From contig NZ_JABSNL010000014.1 of the NCBI RefSeq assembly GCF_013294025.1, positions 54,903 to 118,902 on the forward strand: a DNA stretch of 64,000 bases. The letters are read 5' to 3'. The stretch comes from Flavobacterium aeripolare. GTDB lineage: Bacteria > Bacteroidota > Bacteroidia > Flavobacteriales > Flavobacteriaceae. Shown in pieces: positions 7,710 through 15,955 of this stretch; the first letter of the stretch is position 1, and each line of letters opens with the position of its first letter. The notes beneath the pieces were generated by a model. The model did not search any database. It saw only the letters and a program-made list of their open reading frames with translations, and was not told the DNA's origin. The position numbers and the translations under genes were made by a program.

Positions 7710-8882
7710 ATGGAAAATAATAATTTCGGTTTTGAAACCGAAGCCATCCGCACCCAATTAGAACGCACACAATATTTAGAACATTCGGTTCCTTTGTACT
7801 TAACTTCAAGTTTTGTATTTGAAGATGCCGAAGACATGCGTGCCTCCTTTGCCGAAGAAAAAGACCGAAATATCTACAGCCGCTACAGCAATCCAAATAC
7901 TAACGAGTTTGTAGAAAAGGTATGTAAAATGGAAGGTGCAACTGCTGGTTTTGCTTTTGCTTCAGGAATGGCTGCGGTGTATTCAACCATGGCTGCTTTA
8001 TTGCAATCTGGTGATCATATTGTCTCGTCAAGCAGTGTTTTTGGAGCGACGCATTCTTTGTTTGTGAACTATTTTCCAAAATGGAACATTCAAACATCCT
8101 ATTTTGACATCAATAAACCAGAAACTATCGAGAGTTTCATCACCCCAGATACAAAGATTCTTTTTGCAGAATCACCAACAAATCCTGCGGTTGATATTAT
8201 CGATCTAGAATTGCTGGGGAATATTGCCAAAAAGCACAATCTGATTTTAATAATCGATAATTGTTTTGCGACGCCTTATTTGCAGCAACCTATAAAATGG
8301 GGAGCACATTTAGTAGTGCATTCGGCTACGAAATTAATGGACGGGCAAGGTCGTGTTTTGGGCGGAGTAACAGTGGGAGATCCTGAGTTGATTCAGAAGA
8401 TATACTTATTCAGCCGATTAACAGGCCCATCATTATCACCGTTTAATGCTTGGGTATTGTCCAAAAGTTTGGAGACTTTGGCTATTCGATTAGACAGACA
8501 TTGCGAAAATGCATTGAAAGTTGCTGAGTTCTTAGAGCAGCATCCCAATGTAAATAAAGTGAAATATCCGTTTTTGAGATCGCATCCACAACATGAAATT
8601 GCCAAAAAACAAATGAAAGCTGGTGGTAACATTGTCACTTTCGAAATAAAAGGTGGATTAGAAGCAGGTCGAAATTTTTTAGATAAGATAAAACTGTGTT
8701 CGCTTTCGCCAAATTTAGGTGACACAAGAACCATTGTTACACATCCTGCCTCTACAACGCATAGTAAATTATCAGTGGAGGAACGCTTAAAAGTTAGTAT
8801 TACAGATGGTTTGGTACGTGTGTCTGTAGGATTAGAAACAGTCGCTGATGTCATTGCAGATTTAAATCAGGCTTTAAGTTAG
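7710..8882 (+). CDS. metZ: MetZ-type O-succinyl/O-acetylhomoserine sulfhydrylase
   Basis: PLP enzyme that makes homocysteine from an activated homoserine ester and sulfide. At 390 residues it has MetZ length and features: YSRYSNPN (57-64), ASGMAAV (84-90), Asp183 in IIDNCF and the PLP lysine Lys208 in HSATKLMDGQGR; the DGQGR tail is characteristic of MetZ rather than MetY. The acyltransferase upstream and MetY suggest O-acetylhomoserine as the physiological substrate, although the family name implies the succinyl ester. It is spaced closely behind the osmC/repeat B4 segment and is likely co-transcribed from the S-box promoter. A hairpin terminator follows. Confidence 0.85.
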   Translation: MENNNFGFETEAIRTQLERTQYLEHSVPLYLTSSFVFEDAEDMRASFAEEKDRNIYSRYSNPNTNEFVEKVCKMEGATAGFAFASGMAAVYSTMAALLQSGDHIVSSSSVFGATHSLFVNYFPKWNIQTSYFDINKPETIESFITPDTKILFAESPTNPAVDIIDLELLGNIAKKHNLILIIDNCFATPYLQQPIKWGAHLVVHSATKLMDGQGRVLGGVTVGDPELIQKIYLFSRLTGPSLSPFNAWVLSKSLETLAIRLDRHCENALKVAEFLEQHPNVNKVKYPFLRSHPQHEIAKKQMKAGGNIVTFEIKGGLEAGRNFLDKIKLCSLSPNLGDTRTIVTHPASTTHSKLSVEERLKVSITDGLVRVSVGLETVADVIADLNQALS

Positions 8883-8909
8883 ATTTTATAGTAGAATACA
8901 ATCATTTTA

Positions 8910-8938
8910 AAACCCATAGTTAACAGCTGTGGGTTTTG
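8910..8938 (+). terminator. Terminator after metZ
   Basis: AACCCATAG (8911-8919) pairs with CTGTGGGTT (8927-8935) with one wobble pair, followed by TTTTG. Confidence 0.65.
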
Positions 8939-9008
8939 TGGTTATATTGTGGATTCTCTAATTCTACTTTTAGATTTAAAGTATTACCTTAGTTTTTTTA
9001 AATTAAAT

Positions 9009-9857
9009 ATGGCACTAGGTAAGACAATTAAAATATTTTTGATAGACGGAGATTCGAATGGACGTATGAGTTGTGAACTTTCTAACTGGACAGGCAAGGC
9101 GTATAAAATTCCGAGAATCAATATAAAAGAATGTTCAGATAGAGATGATTTGAATAATACTGGAATCTATTTACTTTTCGGTAAAGATGATGAAGACAAT
9201 GATTTGGTTTATATAGGTGAAGCCGAATCTGTTTTTAGTAGGTTAAAACAACATTTAAGCGGAAAGGAATTTTGGAATGAAGCTATTATTTTTATATCTA
9301 AAGATGACAATCTCAATAAGGCTCATATTAAATATCTAGAAAATAGACTTCACGATATAGCCGTAACTTCTAAACGGTATAAAGTTGAGAATTCAATAAT
9401 TCCTACTCAATCATCGATTTCAGAATCGGATAGAGCTGAAATGGAAGAATTTATAGGTTATGTCAAAATATTGGTCAATACATTAGGGCATAAAGTTTTT
9501 GATGAAAAAAGAATTGTAAGAGTTCAAGTGAAGCAGGATGTTTTTTATATAAAAGCAGCTCGTGGTGCAGAGGGTCAAGGTGAACCAACTCCGGATGGTT
9601 TTCTTATTTTTAAAGGGTCAAAGGCAGCGCATTTAATTACGGCTTCATTAAGTCCTAGTCTTGTAAAAAACAGGCAAAAACTTATAGAGAATGGTTTGCT
9701 AGTTGATAAAGGAGATTACTATGAATTTGTTGAGGATTATATATTTAGCAGCCCATCTTACGCAGCAGCTACTTTAATGGGGAGGAGTGCTAATGGACAA
9801 ACGGAGTGGAAACTTACCGATGGTCGATCTCTAAAAGATTTTGAAACAACAATTTAA
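9009..9857 (+). CDS. GIY-YIG nuclease family protein with DUF4357-like C-terminus
   Basis: A GIY-YIG fold at the N-terminal half: GIY at residues 52-54, YIG at 68-70, an Arg in FSRLKQH (78) and Glu111 in KYLENRL, the expected metal ligand. The C-terminal part (GFLIFKGSKAAH through LKDFETTI) resembles the DUF4357 module often attached to such nucleases. Proteins with this architecture are common in bacteria and often called restriction- or mobile-element-linked, but their role is unproven. ATG 9009 (MALGKTIKIF) is chosen; the open frame back to 8949 adds 20 hydrophobic residues overlapping the likely promoter region. It interrupts the sulfur cluster and is followed by a small hydrolase gene 20 bases on. 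Confidence 0.8.
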   Translation: MALGKTIKIFLIDGDSNGRMSCELSNWTGKAYKIPRINIKECSDRDDLNNTGIYLLFGKDDEDNDLVYIGEAESVFSRLKQHLSGKEFWNEAIIFISKDDNLNKAHIKYLENRLHDIAVTSKRYKVENSIIPTQSSISESDRAEMEEFIGYVKILVNTLGHKVFDEKRIVRVQVKQDVFYIKAARGAEGQGEPTPDGFLIFKGSKAAHLITASLSPSLVKNRQKLIENGLLVDKGDYYEFVEDYIFSSPSYAAATLMGRSANGQTEWKLTDGRSLKDFETTI

Positions 9858-9877
9858 ATCCGACAGCTTATCTTTTT

Positions 9878-10405
9878 ATGAAATCAAGATTAATTATTTT
9901 ATCGGATTTGTGGGGAAGAGACAAATCGACTTGGGTTTCGGATTATGTAGAATTATTAAGAGATAATTTTGAAATTCAGTACTATGATTGTTGTGAATTG
10001 GGTGGGATTGATAAAACTATTTTTACGGAACAAAATCTCCACGATCAATTTGTGAATAGTGGAATTGAAATTGCAGTCCAAAGTTTATTGAATAAAGAAA
10101 AAGGAGAAATCAAAATTCTAGCTTTTAGTGTTGGTGGGACTATTGCTTGGAAAGCAGCTTTAAAAGGATTAAAAGTTAGTGACTTGGTTGCAGTATCTTC
10201 AACTAGATTGCGGTATGAAACCCAAGTGCCTAATTGCCAAGTGCAATTGTATTTTGGGGAATGGGATGAATACAAACCTGATGGGAGTTGGTTTCTTAAT
10301 TGTCAAATTGTTCCTGAAATCAATAAAAATAATGACCATTTGATGTATGTCGAAAAAGATTTTATACATTTGGTTTGTGATGCAATTTTAGAACAAAATT
10401 TGTAA
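9878..10405 (+). CDS. Small alpha/beta-hydrolase-like protein
   Basis: 175 residues with an alpha/beta hydrolase look: an N-terminal strand RLIILSDLWG, a nucleophile-type turn in AFSVGGTIAW (around residue 87-92) and a late VEKDFIHLV histidine segment. The sequence is short, without a cap domain, and an acid residue cannot be placed with confidence; DEYKPDG is one possibility. It starts 20 bases after the GIY-YIG gene and is probably co-transcribed with it; the Rrf2 regulator follows after 30 bases. The substrate is unknown. Confidence 0.75.
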   Translation: MKSRLIILSDLWGRDKSTWVSDYVELLRDNFEIQYYDCCELGGIDKTIFTEQNLHDQFVNSGIEIAVQSLLNKEKGEIKILAFSVGGTIAWKAALKGLKVSDLVAVSSTRLRYETQVPNCQVQLYFGEWDEYKPDGSWFLNCQIVPEINKNNDHLMYVEKDFIHLVCDAILEQNL

Positions 10406-10435
10406 TTTGTTAATCCGGAATTTAAAATCCATTAA

Positions 10436-10846
10436 ATGCTTTCAAAGAAAACTAAATACGGAATCAAAGCTTTGACTTTTTTGGCTCGCCAAGAAGATCA
10501 AACACCGGTTGCCATTGCTGATATTGCAAAAAGTGAAAATATTTCTGTTAAGTTTTTAGAAAGTATATTATTGCTATTACGTCATTCGGGTTTTCTAGGT
10601 GCTAAAAAAGGAAAAGGCGGAGGTTATTATTTAATCAAAGAGCCAAAGGATATCAATATGGCCAAAGTATACCGAATCCTTGAAGGACCGATTGCCTTAC
10701 TGCCATGTGCTAGTCATAATTTTTATGAAAAGTGTGACGACTGTCAAGATGAGGTTTCTTGCGCAGTTCGAAAATTAATGACTGAAGTAAGAGACAATAC
10801 ATTGCAAATATTAGAGAATAATACGCTGGCAGATATCGCCTTTTAA
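10436..10846 (+). CDS. Rrf2 family transcriptional regulator (CymR/IscR-like)
   Basis: A 136-residue DNA-binding protein starting MLSKKTKYGIKALTFLARQ, the usual Rrf2 winged-helix beginning, with the GAKKGKGGGYYL wing. Four cysteines, Cys91, 100, 103 and 109, lie where IscR-type members hold an Fe-S cluster, so an Fe-S or thiol switch is possible. Related members (CymR, IscR) control cysteine and Fe-S metabolism. The neighbouring exporter gene and cysH share a 25-bp site in their promoter regions (11754-11778 and 11988-12012), which makes this protein the natural candidate to bind it. Target and effector are inferred. Confidence 0.9.
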   Translation: MLSKKTKYGIKALTFLARQEDQTPVAIADIAKSENISVKFLESILLLLRHSGFLGAKKGKGGGYYLIKEPKDINMAKVYRILEGPIALLPCASHNFYEKCDDCQDEVSCAVRKLMTEVRDNTLQILENNTLADIAF

Positions 10847-10876
10847 ATGTGTGAATCTGTTTGTAATTAAAATATA

Positions 10877-10911
10877 AAAAGCCCCTTGCTATTGTATAGT
10901 AAGGGGCTTTT
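10877..10911. terminator. Bidirectional terminator between rrf2 and the exporter gene
   Basis: A near-perfect 15-bp stem, AAAAGCCCCTTGCTA with TAGTAAGGGGCTTTT, flanked by A on the left and T on the right. It serves the convergent genes on both sides. Confidence 0.9.
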
Positions 10912-10929
10912 CACATCTTAAATTTTTAT

Positions 10930-11718
10930 TTAAGCCATGAAAACTAATTTGTAACCTACAAAGAATAACATTCCTGCAATTGCATTTCGTAAAAATAAAT
11001 CAGGAACTTTACCGCTTAACATGCTTCCTATAAATATTCCTGGTAGCGACCCCATTAGTAATTGCGCTAGTAAACCCAAATCTAAATTTCCCATACTAGC
11101 ATGACCAAGTCCTGCGACTAAAGTTAAGGGAACGGCATGAGCTATTTCGGTACCCACTAATTTAGGTGTTGCTAATAGTGGGTATAAAAAGAACAATGTC
11201 ACTGTCCCTAAAGCTCCTGCGCCAATAGAAGTTAAAGTCACCGTAGCTCCTAGCAATACTCCAATCGCCACAGTTAACCAATTTTGAGTACGACTTTCAG
11301 TGTGAAATTTGTTTCCAGAATGTTTTTGTGAGATAGCCAATAATTTTTTCTTGAACAATACCGCTATTGAAGTAAATAGAAGTGCCCAACCCAAACTATA
11401 TTTGATTACCGAATTCAATGAGGAGATATCCGCCTTTATACTATGTAAAATCCATAAGGTAATTAATGCCGCTGGTACACTTCCAAGAGAAAGCCATCCA
11501 GTTATTTTCCAATTAATGTTGTTCTTTTTATGGTGCACATAGATACCTCCCATTTTTGTGAAAGCGGCATAAAGTAAATCAGTACCTACGGCAGTTGTGG
11601 GTGGGATGCCAAACCACAATAATATAGGAGTCATTAATGAGCCACCACCTACACCTGTGAGTCCCACTATAAAGCCTACCGTTAAACCTGCAATGATCAA
11701 ACCCAACTGAAAATCCAT
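10930..11718 (-). CDS. TauE/SafE (TSUP) family sulfite/sulfonate-type exporter
   Basis: A 262-residue inner-membrane protein with about eight hydrophobic segments. The internal duplication of the TSUP family is visible: GFIVGLTGVGGGSLMTPIL near the N-terminus and VLLGATVTLTSIGAGALGTV in the second half. Family members move sulfite, sulfoacetate or other sulfur-containing anions. Its placement opposite cysH and next to the Rrf2 regulator fits removal or uptake of an inorganic sulfur anion, but the direction and substrate cannot be read from sequence. Its promoter region carries the same putative operator as cysH. Confidence 0.88.
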   Translation of the reverse strand: MDFQLGLIIAGLTVGFIVGLTGVGGGSLMTPILLWFGIPPTTAVGTDLLYAAFTKMGGIYVHHKKNNINWKITGWLSLGSVPAALITLWILHSIKADISSLNSVIKYSLGWALLFTSIAVLFKKKLLAISQKHSGNKFHTESRTQNWLTVAIGVLLGATVTLTSIGAGALGTVTLFFLYPLLATPKLVGTEIAHAVPLTLVAGLGHASMGNLDLGLLAQLLMGSLPGIFIGSMLSGKVPDLFLRNAIAGMLFFVGYKLVFMA

Positions 11719-11734
11719 AACAAAATATTTTGGA

Positions 11735-11742
11735 CAAAATTA
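11735..11742 (-). promoter_or_regulatory. -7 element of the exporter gene
   Basis: On the minus strand TAATTTTG matches TAnnTTTG, 17 bases before the ATG. No clear TTTG lies at the -33 position; that place is taken by the putative operator. Confidence 0.5.
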
Positions 11743-11753
11743 ACTACTATTTT

Positions 11754-11778
11754 ATTATTATCCTATAGGGGAAGTAGA
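11754..11778 (-). promoter_or_regulatory. Putative operator, exporter side
   Basis: Minus strand: TCTACT, three variable bases, CC, one base, ATAGG, one base, TAATA. The same pattern occurs at 11988-12012 before cysH. It lies where the -33 element of the exporter promoter should be. The binder is unknown; the adjacent Rrf2 protein is the obvious candidate. Confidence 0.5.
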
Positions 11779-11953
11779 CTAATGAATATTTTTATTCAAT
11801 TTTGCGAATATGTTATTGAAATAGACGTTGTATTTTGAAATAGTAATTTGGAGAGCAGTATTTTTTAGAAATATTTAATAACTGCTGTAAACCGCTATTG
11901 TTTAAGACTTCAGCCAAAATTAGAGAGTAAATAAAATACTTGTTTTTATTTTT

Positions 11954-11979
11954 TTGTTAGGATTTAAGTGTTACTTTTG
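11954..11979 (+). promoter_or_regulatory. cysH promoter
   Basis: TACTTTTG (11972-11979) matches TAnnTTTG exactly. A TTG lies 15 bases upstream (11954-11956), closer than the usual 19-20, so the promoter may need help or be weak without an activator. Confidence 0.55.
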
Positions 11980-11987
11980 TAATCTAA

Positions 11988-12012
11988 TCTACTAATCCGA
12001 TAGGGTAATAGA
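11988..12012 (+). promoter_or_regulatory. Putative operator, cysH side
   Basis: TCTACT-N3-CC-N-ATAGG-N-TAATA, an imperfect palindrome with TCTA/TAGA ends, beginning nine bases after the -7 element and so covering the transcription start. This is a typical repressor position. It matches the site in front of the divergent exporter gene. Confidence 0.55.
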
Positions 12013-12032
12013 TTTTTTATTAAATTAGACAA

Positions 12033-12734
12033 ATGAGCGCAATAATAGTACAAGCATTAATAGACAAAACAAAAGACTTTTCAATTGAAGAGACTTTTGC
12101 TTTTTTGGCAGAGGAATATAAAGATAAGGTGGTTTTTTCTACATCTTTCGGGCAAGAAGATCAAGTTATTACTGCGTTGATTGCAAATAGCAATACTGCC
12201 ATCACTATTTTTACTTTAGATACGGGTCGGTTGTTTCAAGAGACCTATGATGTTTTTCATAAAACATTGAAGAAGTATAAAAAACATATCGAAGTTTATT
12301 TTCCTGAAGCTACAGCTGTGCAAAACTTATTGAATGCAAAAGGTCCAAATAGTTTCTATGAATCTGTGGAAAACAGAAAAGAGTGTTGTTTTATTCGAAA
12401 AGTAGAACCATTGACTAAAGCTTTAAAAGGAAATTCAGTTTGGATTACAGGATTAAGAGCAGAGCAATCAGAAAATAGACATGATTTGCATCTTTTCGAA
12501 TATGATTCTAAATTCGAAATCATCAAGTTCAATCCATTATTAAAATGGACATTGAAAGATGTGGAAGATTATTTAGAAAAAAACAACGTGCCACAAAACG
12601 CCTTGCATAAAAAAGGATTTGTAAGTATAGGTTGTGCGCCATGTACCAGAGCAATTGCCGAAGGTGAAGACATTAGAGCCGGAAGATGGTGGTGGGAATC
12701 CAGTCACAAAGAATGTGGTTTGCACGGGAAGTAG
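12033..12734 (+). CDS. cysH: Phosphoadenylyl/adenylyl-sulfate reductase (4Fe-4S type)
   Basis: Reduces activated sulfate to sulfite with thioredoxin as donor. 233 residues with the PP-loop-like FSTSFGQEDQ region, the paired cysteines Cys118-Cys119 (KECCFIRK) and Cys201-x2-Cys204 (GCAPCTRA), and the catalytic Cys228 in KECGLHGK near the C-terminus. The CC/CxxC quartet is the 4Fe-4S signature of the APS-reducing branch rather than the cluster-free PAPS enzyme. No cysC-like kinase is seen in the cluster, which agrees with direct use of APS. First gene of the cysH-cysD-DUF2490-cysN-sir run, under its own promoter and putative operator. Confidence 0.95.
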   Translation: MSAIIVQALIDKTKDFSIEETFAFLAEEYKDKVVFSTSFGQEDQVITALIANSNTAITIFTLDTGRLFQETYDVFHKTLKKYKKHIEVYFPEATAVQNLLNAKGPNSFYESVENRKECCFIRKVEPLTKALKGNSVWITGLRAEQSENRHDLHLFEYDSKFEIIKFNPLLKWTLKDVEDYLEKNNVPQNALHKKGFVSIGCAPCTRAIAEGEDIRAGRWWWESSHKECGLHGK

Positions 12735-12802
12735 TAATTAGTGAGAAGTAAAAAGTAATTAGAAAAATATAAATAGTTAAGGGATTTATTTGGGTTGCAA
12801 TA

Positions 12803-12836
12803 ACTTGAAACTTTAAACCTGAAACTTTTAAACAAA
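12803..12836 (+). repeat. AAACTTT-type repeat box before cysD
   Basis: CTTGAAACTTTAAACCTGAAA followed by CTTTTAAACAAAAG, ending four bases before the cysD ATG. Closely similar boxes lie before cysN and metF. Confidence 0.6.
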
Positions 12837-12840
12837 AGAC

Positions 12841-13740
12841 ATGAGTTCAATATTAAAAACAAACGCATTAGAAAGCGAAGCAATATACATCTTTAGAGAA
12901 GTGATTTCTCAATTTGATAAGCCAGTATTGCTTTTTTCTGGAGGAAAAGATTCAATCACTTTAGTAAGATTGGCGCAAAAAGCATTTTTCCCTGCTAAAA
13001 TTCCTTTTCCATTATTACACGTGGATACCGGGCATAATTTTCCGGAGACCATTGAATTTAGAGACCGATTAGTTAAAGAATTAGGGCTAGAGTTGATTGT
13101 TCGTAATGTACAAGATGCTATCGACGAAGGGAAAGTAGTTGAAGAAACTGGGAAATATTCTAGTAGAAACAGTTTACAAACAACAACTTTACTTGATGCA
13201 ATCGAAGAGTTTAAATTTGATGCTTGTATTGGTGGAGCTCGTCGTGATGAAGAAAAAGCGAGAGCTAAAGAGCGTATTTTTTCTGTTCGTGATGACTTTG
13301 GTCAATGGGATGAAAAAAACCAACGTCCAGAATTGTTTGATTTATTGAATGGTAAAATCGAAAATGGACAAAACGTACGTGTTTTTCCTATTTCAAACTG
13401 GACAGAATTAGATGTTTGGAGTTATATCGAACAAGAGCAAATCGAGATTCCATCAATTTACTTCTCACACAAGCGCAAAGTATTCTTGAGAGACGGAATG
13501 ATTTGGTCACACTCTCCTTATGTGTACCAAGAAGAAAACGAAGAAATTGAAGAGCGCATTGTTCGTTTTAGAACAGTGGGTGATATGAGCTGTACTGCAG
13601 CAGTTGATTCGTATGCAGCAACAATCTCAGAAGTAGTAGGCGAAATTAGAGCTTCGACAATCTCTGAAAGAGGTGCTCGAATTGACGATAAACGTTCGGA
13701 GGCAGCGATGGAGAAAAGAAAACAACAAGGATACTTTTAG
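12841..13740 (+). CDS. cysD: Sulfate adenylyltransferase subunit 2
   Basis: ATP sulfurylase catalytic subunit, forming adenosine 5'-phosphosulfate from sulfate and ATP together with the GTPase CysN. 299 residues, with the PP-loop SGGKDS (33-38), a HVDTGHNFPE segment, GGARRDEEKARAKER and the C-terminal SERGARIDDKRSE typical of CysD. The partner gene cysN follows after an intervening DUF2490 gene, an unusual separation for two subunits that are normally adjacent. ATG 12841 follows an A-rich stretch. Confidence 0.96.
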   Translation: MSSILKTNALESEAIYIFREVISQFDKPVLLFSGGKDSITLVRLAQKAFFPAKIPFPLLHVDTGHNFPETIEFRDRLVKELGLELIVRNVQDAIDEGKVVEETGKYSSRNSLQTTTLLDAIEEFKFDACIGGARRDEEKARAKERIFSVRDDFGQWDEKNQRPELFDLLNGKIENGQNVRVFPISNWTELDVWSYIEQEQIEIPSIYFSHKRKVFLRDGMIWSHSPYVYQEENEEIEERIVRFRTVGDMSCTAAVDSYAATISEVVGEIRASTISERGARIDDKRSEAAMEKRKQQGYF

Positions 13741-13741
13741 A

Positions 13742-14473
13742 ATGAAGTCCGTGAAATTTCTTTTGGGTGTATTGCTGTTTAGTATTGGAATACAAGCTCA
13801 AACTGAGAAAAATGTCGACAAGCAAAGTTTACTATGGTTTAGATATTATAATCAGCTGGAATTAAATAATAAATGGTCTGTTCATACTGAGATTGATAAT
13901 CGAATTTTTATAAATCCAGTTACTCAAAACACTTTTGTGAGTAGGGTTCAAGTGAGAGATAAGATAACTGACAAGCTAGAGCTGGGTGCAGGTTTTGCCT
14001 ACTTCTCAGTTGCGACACAAGATCCTGAGGTTAAAACGGGTTTGCATATTCCTGAATATCGTTTTCAGCAAGATGCAACCGTGAAACAGACTTTAGGAAA
14101 AGTAAATTTGACACATCGGTATATGATAGAAGAACGGTTTGTTCATAATGCAAGTAAAATAATGCTTGAAGATGGAACCACGTTTTACTTGAGATTTAGA
14201 TACCGAATCCAAGGAGATTATACTTTTTGGAAGACAGATAAGAAGTATCTAAAAGGCATTTTATCGGATGAAATAATGATTAATGGCGGAAACAAAATTA
14301 TCAAAAATACATTCGATCAAAACCGAATTTATGCAGCAGTACAAGTGGGAGTTAGTCCAGTCATTGCTTTAGAATTAGGGTACTTAAATAGTTTTCAAGA
14401 AAGATCAAATGGAGTAGATTATTTCAATAGAGATATTATACGATTTAGCTTCATTCATAAGGTTAAAATATAA
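13742..14473 (+). CDS. DUF2490 family outer-membrane-type protein
   Basis: 243 residues with a clear signal peptide (MKSVKFLLGVLLFSIGIQAQ) and alternating aromatic beta-strand sequence (LLWFRYYNQLELNNKWSVHTEIDNRIF, split into short strands) of the DUF2490 kind, expected to form a small beta-barrel in the outer membrane. The frame is open back into cysD, but ATG 13742, one base after the cysD stop, starts the signal peptide and is chosen. Being translated between cysD and cysN it may be a porin or partner for sulfate entry; no direct evidence shows this. Confidence 0.85.
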   Translation: MKSVKFLLGVLLFSIGIQAQTEKNVDKQSLLWFRYYNQLELNNKWSVHTEIDNRIFINPVTQNTFVSRVQVRDKITDKLELGAGFAYFSVATQDPEVKTGLHIPEYRFQQDATVKQTLGKVNLTHRYMIEERFVHNASKIMLEDGTTFYLRFRYRIQGDYTFWKTDKKYLKGILSDEIMINGGNKIIKNTFDQNRIYAAVQVGVSPVIALELGYLNSFQERSNGVDYFNRDIIRFSFIHKVKI

Positions 14474-14546
14474 TTCAGAGAAAGTTCTGGATATAAGATG
14501 TAAATAAAAACATTCAGATTTAAAGATTTGTACAAGGGCAATCAAC

Positions 14547-14586
14547 GAAACTTGAAACCTTAAACTTTAAACCCTGAAACAAAAAA
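14547..14586 (+). repeat. AAACTTT-type repeat box before cysN
   Basis: GAAACTTGAAACCTTAAACT continuing TTAAACCCTGAAACAAAAAA, ending a few bases before the cysN ATG. Similar to the boxes before cysD and metF. Confidence 0.6.
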
Positions 14587-14592
14587 TATAAA

Positions 14593-15837
14593 ATGGAAGT
14601 TTTAAAAATAGCAACAGCAGGAAGTGTAGATGACGGGAAAAGTACTTTAATCGGAAGATTATTATACGATACACAATCCCTGACTACAGATAAATTAGAA
14701 GCAATTGAAAAAAGCAGCAAGCAAAAGGGATATGATTATCTTGATTTTTCGTTGGCTACTGATGGATTAGTGGCTGAGAGAGAACAAGGAATCACGATTG
14801 ATGTAGCGCACATTTATTTTTCGACTGCTAAGAAAAGTTACATCATTGCTGATACTCCAGGACATGTTGAGTACACGCGCAACATGGTTACAGGAGCTTC
14901 GACTTCGCAAGTTTCGATCATTTTGATTGATGCTCGTAAAGGGGTTATTGAGCAAACGTACCGTCACTTTTTTATCAATAATTTATTGAGAGTAAAAGAG
15001 GTGATTGTTGCTATAAATAAAATGGATTTAGTTGATTATTCTGAAGAGGTTTTTAATAAAATTAAAGCCGACTTTGAAGCATTAAACGCCAAAAGTACTT
15101 TCAAAGAGCAAAACGTAAGTTACATTCCGTTGAGTGCTTTGACGGGTGATAATGTCGTGGAATCTTTAGGCGGAATGCCTTGGTACGAAGGACAAACAAT
15201 CCTAGAACACTTAGAGGCTTTAGAGCCTGCAGATGTGTATGAAAAAGGGAAAGCACGTTTCCCAGTGCAAACAGTTATCCGACCAAAAACAGAAGAGTAC
15301 CACGATTTCAGAGGATACGCTGGTAAATTATACGGAAACAATATTAAAGTGGGAGATGCAGTAACGGTATTGCCATCTTTAACAGAATCGAAAGTAACCA
15401 ACATTCACTTTTTTGATAAGCAATTTGATGAAGCTTCAGTAGGTTCGTCTGTTACTATCGAATTAGAAAATGATATCAATGTAACTAGAGGAGACATGAT
15501 TGTAAAATCATCTGAACTGCCTAAAGTGGAGAAAGATATCAATACTACGGTATGCTGGATGGACAGTAAAAAGTTGGTTCCAGGTGCGAAATATTTTGTA
15601 CAACACAACACCAACAGAGTTTTGGCTAAAATTGACAGCGTGAAAAACGTGATCGCAACTGATTTTTCAGGAACAACAGAAGCGTCTCAATTAGCAATTA
15701 ACGAAATAGGAGAAGTAAATATTAAGTTAAGTAAAGCAATTTATTTTGATGCTTACAACGATAATAAATCAAATGGTGCTTTTATCTTAATCGATGCAGC
15801 AACCAATACAACAGCAGGAGTAGGATTTATTCGATAG
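14593..15837 (+). CDS. cysN: Sulfate adenylyltransferase subunit 1 (GTPase)
   Basis: Translation-factor-like GTPase that drives ATP sulfurylase with CysD. 414 residues: P-loop GSVDDGKS (10-17), DTPGH (87-91), NKMD (142-145), followed by the beta-barrel domains of the EF-Tu family. The length stops after the GTPase and barrel region, so there is no fused CysC APS kinase domain, in line with an APS-reducing CysH. The start follows the AAACTTT-type repeat box. Confidence 0.96.
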   Translation: MEVLKIATAGSVDDGKSTLIGRLLYDTQSLTTDKLEAIEKSSKQKGYDYLDFSLATDGLVAEREQGITIDVAHIYFSTAKKSYIIADTPGHVEYTRNMVTGASTSQVSIILIDARKGVIEQTYRHFFINNLLRVKEVIVAINKMDLVDYSEEVFNKIKADFEALNAKSTFKEQNVSYIPLSALTGDNVVESLGGMPWYEGQTILEHLEALEPADVYEKGKARFPVQTVIRPKTEEYHDFRGYAGKLYGNNIKVGDAVTVLPSLTESKVTNIHFFDKQFDEASVGSSVTIELENDINVTRGDMIVKSSELPKVEKDINTTVCWMDSKKLVPGAKYFVQHNTNRVLAKIDSVKNVIATDFSGTTEASQLAINEIGEVNIKLSKAIYFDAYNDNKSNGAFILIDAATNTTAGVGFIR

Positions 15838-15955
15838 TTTAGGCTATCGGCTTTGGGCCGTGTGCCTAGAGCTAATAAATTTGAAGAGATTAACATTGCG
15901 TTTTTATCAATAGTTAATAATAAAAAATCACCTAGTAGTCTAAAGCCCAAAGCTC

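Noticed and set aside
12033..15837. PAPS pathway with a CysC kinase
   Set aside because: No APS kinase gene or fused CysC domain is visible and CysH has the 4Fe-4S cysteines of the APS-reducing type.
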